64,000 nucleotides of DNA from Glaciecola sp. XM2 (GTDB lineage: Bacteria > Pseudomonadota > Gammaproteobacteria > Enterobacterales > Alteromonadaceae). The number at the start of each line of letters is the position of its first letter. Position 1 is the stretch's first letter. The stretch spans positions 1 through 64,000 of the forward strand of contig NZ_JAHEOJ010000014.1 in assembly GCF_018595715.1 (NCBI RefSeq), read 5' to 3'. The notes beneath the pieces are model-generated. The model ran no database searches. It was not told the DNA's origin and worked only from the letters and a program-made list of their open reading frames with translations. This document shows, one piece after another, positions 16,485 to 25,927 of this stretch. The position numbers and the translations under genes were made by a program.

Positions 16485-19400
16485 TTAAGCGCTAAACAAT
16501 ATCTTAGGACTCACCGTCACCACAACCTTTGTAATATTGCCACTGCGAGTGAATAGCTCGGTCGCCTGCTCTGCAGACAGTCCCATGTGAGTGTTATTTA
16601 TCTGGCTACCGTCGCGCATGGTTAATGTCGTCTTTGAATCGCCCTCACGTAACTGATAAACAAAAGGTACTTGACACCAAGTAAATGCCAGCGTACCTCC
16701 GGATAAGTCCAAACACTGCCATTCATTTGAGGTGTCTAGGTACCAAAAATCGCGCGACTCAGTAATAAACTCCTGTTTGCGCAACAATGAAGGATTAATC
16801 GTTACTTCTCCATCGTGCAGCATAATGCCTAACTCGGTAAAGCGACTAATAAGCTCTTCTTTGACTTGCCCCGTCATGCCCGGTTGCTGTGCACCTGCAT
16901 GTTTTGGTGTGTGAGAATAAGGGTCGGTTGGGAAGGCACCATATTCTCCCGGAGTCTTGTTAAATCCTATCCCCTCTCTGACTTTGTAATACAGCGTACC
17001 AAGGCGATGAACAATGGTAGCGCTTTCATTTTTGGTCAAGGCTTTTACATAATTTTCCGCTAATGCCAGCAATAGCTTAGATACCATGTGCCAATACACG
17101 CTTCCCAATCCTTCAAAACCAAACATACCACCAGAACGCCCGGTAAATGATTGATGGTCAAAGGTTTTTTCGTAAAGCGCTAATATTGCGTCTTTTTCAC
17201 TTTCCAGTTTTGCGTATTGCTGAGTCATAGCCTCTAAACGCTCACGCAGTTCACTCTTATTAACGAGGGCGGCATTAAATCGCACCGCACCATTTATATC
17301 AGTCGCAATGAGCTTCTTGTCGCCATTTTCTAGCATGAGCTGTAGTGAAGAAATCGCAGAGATCTCGTGTTTGTCAACAAGGTTCTTGTGCATGAACTTT
17401 GTTTGTGGACGATCAGGGTAGAGTAAGAAGGTCTTTTGATCTGGCCGGTAAATGTCGCTGTTATAAAGCGCATCGGTAACCTTCACTACCTGCTGTGCAT
17501 CAAGTAATCCTGAGCTTAATGCTGCGACTTGCCCCTCTAACATCGGATATAGCGTGTTTACCCTCGCCTTATGACCCTCTATTTCCAGTAGGTTGTATGC
17601 CTGATAAAGGCCGTCCTCGCCAATACTATTATTGATGGTGTGGTCGATGACGGTAAGTGAGTCTGCTAATAAGGCATGCACATCGCTAAGGTTGACGCTT
17701 GTCAAAGAGCTAAAACCCTCTTGCTCATAAACCTTCAATCGATAATCACTGGCAGCGCGCCCAAGTTTATCAAGCGCATCGTATCGCAGTTCAGGGGTGA
17801 CGGGTGCACCCGACAGTAAGGGAACAACGCCTGCCAATGTCGCCTTTGTGTCGTGTAACCAGCGAGCGACTTGTGCTGATAAACTCATATCGTCGGTTTG
17901 CTGTTGCAATAATTTTTGCATAAACGAAACATAGCGACGCAGATAGTTAAGGGTAACCATCGATAGGCCTTGGCCTACTAACGCGTTATTTGCATCATTC
18001 CATTCTGGGCGCTGCGTATTGAGCCATAAGCCACCGTCAATGACCAAGTTTCCTAGTTTTGATAGTAGCGGAACTAAGAGCTTTTCTAGCAAGTTCACTA
18101 GATAGACTTGGCCGTTGGCATCAAGCAACAATTTGCCATCGGCACCCATAGTTTGAGTGCGCTTTTCAATTTTATGTGCCAGTGCTTCATCAAACACAAC
18201 CGTATCTTTGGCGTCTTTGAGCAGTGCATCAAAGTCTTTAATGCGATAGGGGACATTCGCATAACAAAAAATACGTTTACCCAACATGTTTTGCAGACGG
18301 TTTGGATGAAAGTGCTGTGACATTTCGAGCATCTTCAACAAATAGATAATTTGATGATCACCCCAGTAGCCTATATAACTCCACGGATCATCTGGCTCCT
18401 CTACTTCCCAATCGATTCCTTCTTTGGTAATACGATAGGGATTGTAACCGTCAATGGTACTTGCGTTCACAAACTTGGTAATAATCCCTTCAATGTACTC
18501 TGGGTAGCTAAAAGAAAGAGCCTCCCAGTTTTGGAAGATATCACGCCAATTCCCCTCATAACCTAACAGTGGCTCGCCATCAGCGTCTTGAAGCTTGATC
18601 AAAAATTGATTCCAAGGACGGCTTGGGTCGCCATGTCTGCGGCCGAAATATATGGGCAGATATTCCATGGTGAGACGCTCTAGTTGCGTATCACCTTGGG
18701 TAAGCACTTGTGCGTGTAAATCAGATAACGATATAGAAGCAGGTAAAGATGCGAGGAACGCTTTGTGCTGTTGGTAGACCTCTTTATTGAACACTTCAAT
18801 ATTGCTAATAAAATCTTTGCTGACAATGCGATACTGGTCATTGAATATGCCACCACGCAATACGTTAAACAGCGTGTTTGCATAATGGTGTACACTAACG
18901 TTTTCTTCATTAGTCGCTTGAAATCCATCGGCCGCGGCCATGATGGACGATAGTTTTTTACTGCCTTGTGCAACAGACTGAGAAATACTATCAGCAAGTT
19001 GTTCAGTGTTCTTGCAGCTATTTTGTAGTTCAGCAATTTGGGTCTGAGCTTGCTCTATATTTGCGACAATCATCCACTCTTGCTTAGCGTTAGCAGGCAA
19101 GGTAAGCGTTTTGTTGACAAAATAAGCGCCGCGAATGCCGCGTTTATCCTGTTCTGTGGAAATAGCTTTGCCTTGCTTAAATAAGGCAAGTTGATTTGCG
19201 CTTAACAAGATGGTCGGGCTGTCTAAACCCATGGAAAATACCGTGGTGGCTTTGAGCGCTTCACAAGGTTCGGCGCGGTCGGTAATGCCCGAATAGAGGC
19301 TGTACAAAGCAATGGTAGAGGAGGGCAGTAGCTCTGACCATTTATATGCATCCACCAAATTACTCGACACGGTTTGGGTAAACTTTGGTGTTCCTGCTGG

Positions 19401-19940
19401 TAAGATGTTTTGAAGCCCATCGAGGACATCAATCTGCCTCTGGGCAGAACCTGCATTGACTAGCTCGCAACGCCTGACGAAGCCAAACTTATTACTTGTT
19501 TCCCAGTAATATCTGAATGTGATATCAAGGTCGTGATTAATTTCTTCAAAACACATTTTGTTGCCAAGTGTGCTCTTATACAAATTTTGTTGAGTCGAAA
19601 AAATGCCATCGTGCTCACGGTTAAACGGCTCCCACCTAACAATCTTACCGTTATGAGATACTCTTAAGATAGTCTTGCTACCAGTATTGAGATAATCGTC
19701 GTAAATTTTATCCACGCACTCATAAGGAAACAGGGCTGTCTCGGAGGACTCTCTACCTGCAGTCAACGCGCCGTTTGATGAAATAAACATCCAATGATCG
19801 TTGTCTGAAATCAGGCTAATAAAAAACGTAGGAATTTGGTCGACGTTTTCAATTAAATAATACCGCTCGTCGTTAACGGTTACAAAGGTGCCGTTCACTT
19901 CGCTTAAGTTTTGTGTGTCGCTAAGATTATGATTGTTCAT
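16485..19940 (-). CDS. Beta-1,3-oligoglucan phosphorylase-like protein (GH149-like)
   Basis: An 1151-residue protein without signal peptide, much longer than ordinary GH94 cellobiose phosphorylases (about 800). Size, lack of export signal and the beta-1,3-glucan setting fit GH149 (or the related GH161), which split beta-1,3-oligoglucans with phosphate to glucose-1-phosphate. Notable conserved-looking stretches are GRRHGDPSRPWNQF, GYEGNWRDIFQNW (likely to hold the catalytic acid) and GRSGGMFGFEGLGSVYWHM. It lies 185 bases downstream of the GPH symporter gene, which would supply its substrate. An 8-bp inverted repeat (19953-19960/19982-19989) sits in its leader. Family call is from architecture and context, so moderately sure. 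Confidence 0.7.
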   Translation of the reverse strand: MNNHNLSDTQNLSEVNGTFVTVNDERYYLIENVDQIPTFFISLISDNDHWMFISSNGALTAGRESSETALFPYECVDKIYDDYLNTGSKTILRVSHNGKIVRWEPFNREHDGIFSTQQNLYKSTLGNKMCFEEINHDLDITFRYYWETSNKFGFVRRCELVNAGSAQRQIDVLDGLQNILPAGTPKFTQTVSSNLVDAYKWSELLPSSTIALYSLYSGITDRAEPCEALKATTVFSMGLDSPTILLSANQLALFKQGKAISTEQDKRGIRGAYFVNKTLTLPANAKQEWMIVANIEQAQTQIAELQNSCKNTEQLADSISQSVAQGSKKLSSIMAAADGFQATNEENVSVHHYANTLFNVLRGGIFNDQYRIVSKDFISNIEVFNKEVYQQHKAFLASLPASISLSDLHAQVLTQGDTQLERLTMEYLPIYFGRRHGDPSRPWNQFLIKLQDADGEPLLGYEGNWRDIFQNWEALSFSYPEYIEGIITKFVNASTIDGYNPYRITKEGIDWEVEEPDDPWSYIGYWGDHQIIYLLKMLEMSQHFHPNRLQNMLGKRIFCYANVPYRIKDFDALLKDAKDTVVFDEALAHKIEKRTQTMGADGKLLLDANGQVYLVNLLEKLLVPLLSKLGNLVIDGGLWLNTQRPEWNDANNALVGQGLSMVTLNYLRRYVSFMQKLLQQQTDDMSLSAQVARWLHDTKATLAGVVPLLSGAPVTPELRYDALDKLGRAASDYRLKVYEQEGFSSLTSVNLSDVHALLADSLTVIDHTINNSIGEDGLYQAYNLLEIEGHKARVNTLYPMLEGQVAALSSGLLDAQQVVKVTDALYNSDIYRPDQKTFLLYPDRPQTKFMHKNLVDKHEISAISSLQLMLENGDKKLIATDINGAVRFNAALVNKSELRERLEAMTQQYAKLESEKDAILALYEKTFDHQSFTGRSGGMFGFEGLGSVYWHMVSKLLLALAENYVKALTKNESATIVHRLGTLYYKVREGIGFNKTPGEYGAFPTDPYSHTPKHAGAQQPGMTGQVKEELISRFTELGIMLHDGEVTINPSLLRKQEFITESRDFWYLDTSNEWQCLDLSGGTLAFTWCQVPFVYQLREGDSKTTLTMRDGSQINNTHMGLSAEQATELFTRSGNITKVVVTVSPKILFSA

Positions 19941-20125
19941 TGCATTCCCATTTTTAAGCCGCTCACACCTCTACAGGGGCAGGCTTAAAGCTCTTGGTTT
20001 TTATTATTGTTTTATTTCTAATTGGCGTTTGAGGCATTTTTGGCCTGATAATTTATGTAAATTACCAGCATGCGCCTAGCTTCTCAAACACAGTTATATC
20101 TTTCTTCGTTATTTATACCTAAGGC

Positions 20126-21556
20126 TTAAAATTCACCACGTCGTTCAATTAATTTCTGTTTAATTTCGTGCGCTTTTTCTTCGCTAATATCATATTTCCA
20201 CATGACCGCGATCGCCAGTGCTGCGGTGCTTGCAGGGATAATAATATCTGCAAGCCTCAACTGTGTCATCGTCTCTGCGGTTTGTGTGGCAACACCCGCA
20301 TCAAAACCAACAAACTTTAACACTATGCCACTTAAAATAAGGGCTAGTGCTTGTCCTAACTTCACCATTAACCAATAAATTGCAGCAAAGGTGCCCTCTT
20401 TTCTTGGCATGCCGTTGTTTAACTCATCGAGGTCACACACATCTGCCGTCATGCTCAGCATGAGGGTAAACAATCCGCCGATCCCAAATGACATTAAAGG
20501 AATTGGCATGAATATTAACCATGGGTTTTCAGGGTTAAAGCCGTACCATTTTAATGCATAGCCAACGATTGATATAGCGGTGGAGATAATAAAAGCGTTT
20601 CGTTTGCCCCATTTAGTTGCCATCCAGCTCACAATGGGGATGACTAAAAAGGCTGTCATGAAAGCGCTTACAGTAGAAAACCAAGCAGGCCACGATCCGG
20701 TAGCACCGTAATCACCGTTAAACATATGAAAAACGATGATAAAATAGCTAAATGACGCGACTAATTGAAAACCGTTAAACACAAGAAACGTCGCTGAGCA
20801 TAACTTTACAAAAGCGGTGTTGTTAAAGGCTTGTGCAATACTTTTAAATATCGCCAATACGTTGCTGACAATGTTGCTAAAAGAGATTTCTGCACGGTTT
20901 TCAATATTTTTACTGTCTATGCCTTTGCAAAAAAGCCCCGGAACAATACCTAAAACAATACATACACCGGCAACATAAATAGCTAGATGGCGAACCCCTT
21001 CAGCTTGGGTTTCAAATAAGTCTGGATCGGCAATCATGACCCAGAACCAAGGCACTATCATCCACGCAATTTGACCTAAAAACTGAGACATTGCCATAAG
21101 GCGGGTGCGTTCGTTGTAGTCAGAAGTCATCTCATACCCAAGGCCCACAAATGGTGTCGCAAACATGGTATTGCCGACAGTGAAGGCAAGAGAAAACAGT
21201 AAGATGTACCAAAACGTATAGTTTTGAGAGTTTTCTGGGTCAAGTTGCCAGAGTAACGCGAAGCAAGTACCACTTAGGATTGCACCAATCACAATATAAG
21301 GGCGCCGTCGTCCCCATCTAGATTTCGTATTATCAGTGATAAATCCCATAATCGGGTCGGTGATAGCATCAAACAAACGCGGAAGACCACCAAGCAAACC
21401 AGCGAGTACTGGGTCAACGCCAAATGCCGTTATCAAAAAGAATGCGAAGATACCCAAGGCGGCCGGAAGCAGGTTTAATACGAGCGTACCGGTCCCGTAT
21501 GCGGCCTTTTCGCCAAACGGTATGCGGTCTTTAGCAGCTGTTTGATAATGTGACAT
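20126..21556 (-). CDS. GPH-family oligosaccharide:cation symporter
   Basis: A 476-residue carrier of the glycoside-pentoside-hexuronide family (MelB fold), with 12 TM segments. Family marks include FGEKAAYGTG at the start, the DAITDPIMGFITDNTKSRWGRRRPYI stretch after TM2 (shortened here to its core D-P-x-x-G) and a long central loop. It is expected to import beta-glucan oligosaccharides from the periplasm. It is the first gene of a two-gene operon with the phosphorylase gene and is divergent from the secreted GH17 gene. A HexR-like site lies in the shared upstream region. Confidence 0.88.
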   Translation of the reverse strand: MSHYQTAAKDRIPFGEKAAYGTGTLVLNLLPAALGIFAFFLITAFGVDPVLAGLLGGLPRLFDAITDPIMGFITDNTKSRWGRRRPYIVIGAILSGTCFALLWQLDPENSQNYTFWYILLFSLAFTVGNTMFATPFVGLGYEMTSDYNERTRLMAMSQFLGQIAWMIVPWFWVMIADPDLFETQAEGVRHLAIYVAGVCIVLGIVPGLFCKGIDSKNIENRAEISFSNIVSNVLAIFKSIAQAFNNTAFVKLCSATFLVFNGFQLVASFSYFIIVFHMFNGDYGATGSWPAWFSTVSAFMTAFLVIPIVSWMATKWGKRNAFIISTAISIVGYALKWYGFNPENPWLIFMPIPLMSFGIGGLFTLMLSMTADVCDLDELNNGMPRKEGTFAAIYWLMVKLGQALALILSGIVLKFVGFDAGVATQTAETMTQLRLADIIIPASTAALAIAVMWKYDISEEKAHEIKQKLIERRGEF

Positions 21557-21612
21557 GCACTTTTACGTCCATCTTTAAATTTCATACATAATATGACATT
21601 TGCTTTTAATGT

Positions 21613-21627
21613 TGTAGTAAGATTACG
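21613..21627. promoter_or_regulatory. HexR-like site between GPH symporter and GH17 genes
   Basis: TGTAGTAAGATTACG matches the published gammaproteobacterial HexR pattern TGTARTwwwAYTACA at 13 of 15 positions and is the core of a 20-bp imperfect palindrome (21612-21631). It lies 57 bases upstream of the GPH gene. HexR is encoded in this window at 48724. Confidence 0.45.
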
Positions 21628-21811
21628 ACAAATTTGTTAATTTTGACGTATTATTGCGTTAAATCGGACAATATACTGAAATTCTACGACGAAGCGGTTT
21701 AATAGTAGTACCGTTTAAAGAATCATAAGATACTTGGTTGCCAAGGGCTGAACGTAATTTCTGCACTCGGTATTACATCCCTCAATCAACTTTTATCCTG
21801 GATGAGTCAAA

Positions 21812-22840
21812 ATGAAAGTACTTTTTGCAACGGCGCTATTGTTGGCAACTATTAGCTTTTCAACACAGGCAATTGAAATGACATCACAACCTAAAACACC
21901 CTCGCAAACGGATCGCGTTTTCGAACCTATGATCAATGACAAATGGATTGGATTAGGCATTGCCTATGGCTCATATCGTGATGGAGAGAGCCCAGATAAA
22001 AAAAGTGTTTCTTCTGAAGCGGATATTTTAGAAGACATGTTATTGCTGACCTCGGGCACAGGCATTTCATGGCACCTTATCCGCATGTATGCAGCAGACA
22101 GCGCGAGTGAGGCGGTATTGAAAACCATTCGTAAACATAATTTGCCTGTGCGCGTTATGCAGGGCGCTTGGTTGTCATCAACACAAACTGATGAAGAAAA
22201 TGAGCGTCAAATTTCAGAAGTTATCAGGTTTGCAAACGAGTATGAGGACATAATCGTTAGCGTTAATCTTGGTAATGAGATATTTGTGGATTGGTCTGCA
22301 CACAAACTTCAGGTTGATGAGATTCCGAAGTACATCGAATGGGTGAAAAAAGTACAAGCACAAACAAACGTGCCTGTGACCTTGGCAGACGACTATAACT
22401 TTTGGAACAAGCCTTGGAGTCAAGAGGTTGCACAAGCGCTCGATTTTATCGTGCTTCATGCATATGCAATGTGGAATTCTCAAACCCTAGAAGATGCAGT
22501 GCCGTGGACGGAAAAAACATTTAACGATATTCAAGCCCTGTTTCCGAACAAGCAAATTGTACTAGGCGAATCTGGTTGGGCAACAAGCTCTATTTCTAGT
22601 AACGGCGATGAACGGCTCATTATTGGTGAAGCAAGCGAAGATGCGCAAAAAATCTTCTTCGATGACTATACAACATGGTTAGCAGACAATCGCATTGTAT
22701 CGTTTTATTTCGAAGCGTTTGACGAAAAATGGAAAGGCGGAGAAGACAAACCAGATGGTATTGCAGAAAAAAATTGGGGCGTGTTTCGCTCTGATCGCAC
22801 GCCTAAGAAGGCAATAGAAGATAAGCTTTCACCCCAGTAA
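21812..22840 (+). CDS. Secreted GH17 beta-1,3-glucan hydrolase or transglycosylase
   Basis: A 342-residue GH17 enzyme with a cleavable signal peptide (about residues 1-20, ending STQA). Acid/base E156 lies in NLGNEIFV and nucleophile E253 in LGESGWA. It lacks the membrane or glycosyltransferase domains seen in some proteobacterial GH17 proteins. GH17 enzymes act on beta-1,3-glucans, by hydrolysis or by chain transfer and branching. It is probably periplasmic. It is divergent from the GPH-phosphorylase operon and followed by a lipoprotein gene after 288 bases. Confidence 0.9.
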   Translation: MKVLFATALLLATISFSTQAIEMTSQPKTPSQTDRVFEPMINDKWIGLGIAYGSYRDGESPDKKSVSSEADILEDMLLLTSGTGISWHLIRMYAADSASEAVLKTIRKHNLPVRVMQGAWLSSTQTDEENERQISEVIRFANEYEDIIVSVNLGNEIFVDWSAHKLQVDEIPKYIEWVKKVQAQTNVPVTLADDYNFWNKPWSQEVAQALDFIVLHAYAMWNSQTLEDAVPWTEKTFNDIQALFPNKQIVLGESGWATSSISSNGDERLIIGEASEDAQKIFFDDYTTWLADNRIVSFYFEAFDEKWKGGEDKPDGIAEKNWGVFRSDRTPKKAIEDKLSPQ

Positions 22841-23078
22841 CTCTCCTTGTGCATCGAGCATGTAGCAAATGTGTTTTGGTAATTTGCAAACGATACGTGT
22901 CATACTTTGAGTCAGATATGATAGCTGCCTTTATTTATCCAATTAAATAGAGGCAGTTCAAGGCGTGACATTTTAATGTTTTGCCAAAAACACGTTGTTT
23001 AACCCGTTTATATCCCGCTCACCTCAAAAAATACTCATCTCATCTGTTTTCTCGTTCAAGCCTCGCGCAACTCTGTAG

Positions 23079-23092
23079 TATGTAAACGTTAT
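23079..23092 (+). promoter_or_regulatory. Possible half LacI-type operator
   Basis: TATGTAAACGTTAT carries the left half of the LacI-type operator (ATGTAAACG) but not the right half. It lies about 40 bases upstream of the lipoprotein gene at 23129. It could be a weak site or chance. Confidence 0.25.
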
Positions 23093-23128
23093 GAGGTGTT
23101 TATGTTAAATAATCGTTAGGAATAAAAA

Positions 23129-25447
23129 ATGAGAACAAGCGCAAGGTACATGGTCTTTTTACTACTGTCGTTTATCATCTTGGGCTGTGGCAGCAGCGAC
23201 AGCGATGATAGCGCTGCTGATACGGTACCACCGGTCATTTCATTGCTAGGCAGCACAAATGTTTCCTTGACGGTGGGTGATGCCTATCAAGAACCCGGTA
23301 GCACGGTTTCTGATAATGTTGATACCGGATTAACGGCCTCGGTATCGGGAAGTGTAGACACCAGTGTAGCGGGAACTTACACGCTAACTTATACTGCAAT
23401 CGATTCGTCTGGCAACTCAAGCAGCGTTACCAGAACGGTTATTGTAGAAGATGCACCTGACACTTCGCCACCGTTGATTACCTTAATTGGCGAAGCGGTG
23501 ATCACACTTAGTGTGGGTCAAACTTATACAGAGCAAGGTGCTAATGTTACCGACAATGTTGATACAGGATTAACTGCCATAATCACCGGTGACGTGGATA
23601 CTAGCGTCGCTGGCTCTTATACAATTACCTATACCGCTACCGATAGCGCTAATAATGAAGCTAGTATCACTCGTATGGTAAATGTTGATGCTGCCCCACA
23701 AGCAGTAGACAATGCATTTATATTTCATTCTGAAAGTAACGATACGTTTTTTATGGAATTTTGGGGAGATACATGGTCTTCAGGTACTCAGTATACAGAC
23801 CGGCCGGCAGATACTACTTATGCTAAAGCATTAGAAATTACTAAGAGCACCGGTTGGGGAACGGTGATTGCGTGGGGCAATCAGCCTCAAAACGCTGTTG
23901 ATATTTCAAGTTTTACCCATGCGAGATTTAAAGTCCGCACCGGCACATTTACAGGTGTTGATGTGGTAGTACAAAGCGCTACACAGCAGCAATCTCAAGT
24001 TGTATACAACTTTTCATCTGGTACGGATTTGGGAAATGGCTGGATAGAAATGGAAGTGACCCTGCCAGGTTTTAGCGATATGACATGGTTTTCATTAAAC
24101 TTTTTAGGCGATGCAGGCACCACTATATTGCTTGCTGATGTCTACTTCACAACACTAGAGCCTCAGCCGGTTACCGGTCCTCCTACAAGCGCACCAGCGC
24201 CTCCAAGTTTTGCAAATGATGAGGTGGTAGTGCTTTATAGTGACTCACTAGCACAAGATAGCTTTATTGGTGTTTGGAATGCGAACTACTTTAATGCGCC
24301 AGTCTATTCAACAGGTGACATAAATGGAAACAACTTTGCCAAGTATACAATTACTGCTGGCGGCACAAACGGTGGAGTTACGGGTCTCGAATTTGGATTT
24401 GAGAACGGTGAATTAGATGCATCCGAGCATACTACATGGAACATGGATATTTATATTGAGCCAGGTATAACTCAGGTTGAAGTGCAGCTAGTATCTAGAG
24501 ATGGTGGAGCCAAGCAGACATTTATCAACCCAACTACTGGGTCTTGGATTAGTTTAGAACTGCCCTTTAATGAACTCGTGGACAACGACGGTGCCGGCTT
24601 TGACACGCTTAACAGCAGCATACTTCAGCTAATTGTTATACAACTCTGGGGAGAAGAGGGGAAATCTGTTTATGTCGATAATATTTACTTTTCAGGTGTT
24701 TCTGTATCTTATGATATGACCGTAAATGTCGTTAACGAATCGAATGCACCTATTGCAAATGCTGCTGTTAAAGTAGGGGATATAAGCGCTAATACTGACG
24801 TAAACGGCAATGCTGTTTTAACCTTGCCTGAAGCGCAGCACAAAGTAATTGTTGAGGCTAATGGCTTTGGGGCAGCGCAAGATAATCAAGTGATTGGCGG
24901 AGGTGACGCGAGTTTGACGATGACCTTATTGCCCTTGAACCCGGGGCCCTCGATAGCTGCGCCCATTCCAACAGCGACTAATGATGAAGCCTTTGTACTT
25001 TTCAGCAATGCGCTTAATTTAGATAAACCAATATCGTTTTGGAATGATGACTTTTTTAAAGCGCCACGCTTTTCTCTCATTAACATTGCTGGGGACAGCA
25101 TAGCTAAATTCCAAATTATTCCTGGCGGTGAAAGCGGTGGTATTACTGGCATTCAGTATGGCATACAAGGTGGCCCCGTAGATGTATCAAACTACACAGG
25201 CTTGCGGTTTGATTTATATGTCACTTCGGGTATCACACAAACTCAATTCCAAGTGATACCATCTTACGGTAACGCGGGGTTCTCTTCGGTGCAAACATGG
25301 CCGACAGATCAATGGGTAACGGTAGAGTTACCCTTCTCTGCGCTCAGCAGCGATGTTGATACATCCAGCTTAATTATGTTTAGTGTGCAGTTGTGGGGCA
25401 CGGCGAGCGACTCAGTATATCTAGACAATATTTACTTTTATCAGTAA
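23129..25447 (+). CDS. Modular non-catalytic lipoprotein, putative surface glycan-binding protein
   Basis: A 772-residue lipoprotein with lipobox ILGC (Cys20) and a Ser/Asp-rich linker. Two Ig-like repeats (DUF5011/HYR type, about 33-105 and 112-188) follow, each with the pattern PP-[VL]-I-[ST]-L-x-G and TDSAGNxxSITR-like endings. Then come a beta-sandwich module (195-345), a second one (365-525), a carboxypeptidase-regulatory-like or CNA-B-like domain (about 525-615) and a third module (630-772) clearly related to the second. I see no catalytic domain. Modules ending in VDNIYFSG or LDNIYF resemble carbohydrate-binding modules of laminarinases. It probably holds glucan at the cell surface, standing in for a SusD-like protein. 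Confidence 0.7.
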   Translation: MRTSARYMVFLLLSFIILGCGSSDSDDSAADTVPPVISLLGSTNVSLTVGDAYQEPGSTVSDNVDTGLTASVSGSVDTSVAGTYTLTYTAIDSSGNSSSVTRTVIVEDAPDTSPPLITLIGEAVITLSVGQTYTEQGANVTDNVDTGLTAIITGDVDTSVAGSYTITYTATDSANNEASITRMVNVDAAPQAVDNAFIFHSESNDTFFMEFWGDTWSSGTQYTDRPADTTYAKALEITKSTGWGTVIAWGNQPQNAVDISSFTHARFKVRTGTFTGVDVVVQSATQQQSQVVYNFSSGTDLGNGWIEMEVTLPGFSDMTWFSLNFLGDAGTTILLADVYFTTLEPQPVTGPPTSAPAPPSFANDEVVVLYSDSLAQDSFIGVWNANYFNAPVYSTGDINGNNFAKYTITAGGTNGGVTGLEFGFENGELDASEHTTWNMDIYIEPGITQVEVQLVSRDGGAKQTFINPTTGSWISLELPFNELVDNDGAGFDTLNSSILQLIVIQLWGEEGKSVYVDNIYFSGVSVSYDMTVNVVNESNAPIANAAVKVGDISANTDVNGNAVLTLPEAQHKVIVEANGFGAAQDNQVIGGGDASLTMTLLPLNPGPSIAAPIPTATNDEAFVLFSNALNLDKPISFWNDDFFKAPRFSLINIAGDSIAKFQIIPGGESGGITGIQYGIQGGPVDVSNYTGLRFDLYVTSGITQTQFQVIPSYGNAGFSSVQTWPTDQWVTVELPFSALSSDVDTSSLIMFSVQLWGTASDSVYLDNIYFYQ

Positions 25448-25466
25448 TAAGGTCATCGAATGTAAG

Positions 25467-25494
25467 GCCCTCTTTATGATAAAGAGGGCTTTTT
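25467..25494 (+). terminator. Rho-independent terminator
   Basis: GCCCTCTTT (25467-25475) pairs with AAAGAGGGC (25481-25489), followed by five T. It ends the lipoprotein gene at 25447. Confidence 0.85.
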
Positions 25495-25535
25495 ATGTGT
25501 TGTAGAATGATGCATCTGATGGCTTGTATGTAAAC

Positions 25536-25577
25536 ATCTGTTATCTGTTATCTGTTATCTGTTATCTGTTATCTGTT
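25536..25577 (+). repeat. Heptanucleotide tandem repeat TTATCTG
   Basis: Five exact TTATCTG units fill 25541-25575, with a partial unit on each side. The array is between the terminator and a decayed peptidase fragment, outside any gene. The copy number is likely to vary between strains. Confidence 0.95.
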
Positions 25578-25659
25578 TCTTATGTTAAGCGTCGAAAAAC
25601 CCCTGATAACACTTCTCAATTTTTAAAGGTTGTGTAATGCGACTTTGATAAATACCTCA

Positions 25660-25821
25660 AGACTTTTCATCAAACACCACATTTTTATAAAATATAATCG
25701 TCAATTTGATTTTATAGCGTATCCTAACCGTCGCGATGGTATTGTTGAAGGGGAGGGTACATCGCTACATGTATATACGATGCAAACCAACTATTTTGTT
25801 GAACACTTGATGAATAAATAA
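25660..25821 (+). pseudogene. Remnant of an S9-family prolyl oligopeptidase/DPP IV C-terminus
   Basis: The frame reads FDFIAYPNRRDGI, then EGEGTSLHVYTMQTNYFVEHL and a stop. This looks like the last 50 residues of DPP IV-like S9 peptidases, where the pattern is YPNRxHGIxEGxGTxxHLYTxxTxYFxEHL. The catalytic His of the H-G pair is Asp here, and nothing before about 25660 continues the fold. No upstream start or ribosome binding site makes sense. I take it as a dead fragment, from memory of the family pattern. Confidence 0.5.
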
Positions 25822-25870
25822 ATCATACTAAAAGTGATTTACGAGGTTTATCGAAACCGTTTTGATTTTT

Positions 25871-25910
25871 AACACTAACACTAACACTAACACTAACACT
25901 AACACTAACA
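25871..25910 (+). repeat. Hexanucleotide tandem repeat AACACT
   Basis: Six exact AACACT units plus AACA run from 25871 to 25910. The array ends 2-3 bases before the ribosome binding site AAGAAGGA of the lipoprotein gene at 25928, so copy-number change would alter the distance between promoter and ribosome binding site without changing any reading frame. Confidence 0.95.
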
Positions 25911-25927
25911 ATAAGAAGGATGAAAAA

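Noticed and set aside
18680-19036. A 118-codon frame inside the phosphorylase gene on the same strand
   Set aside because: Out-of-frame shadow with no start signal, inside a continuous conserved coding region.
25541-25910. Tandem arrays as a CRISPR array
   Set aside because: Units are 6-7 bp with no spacers.
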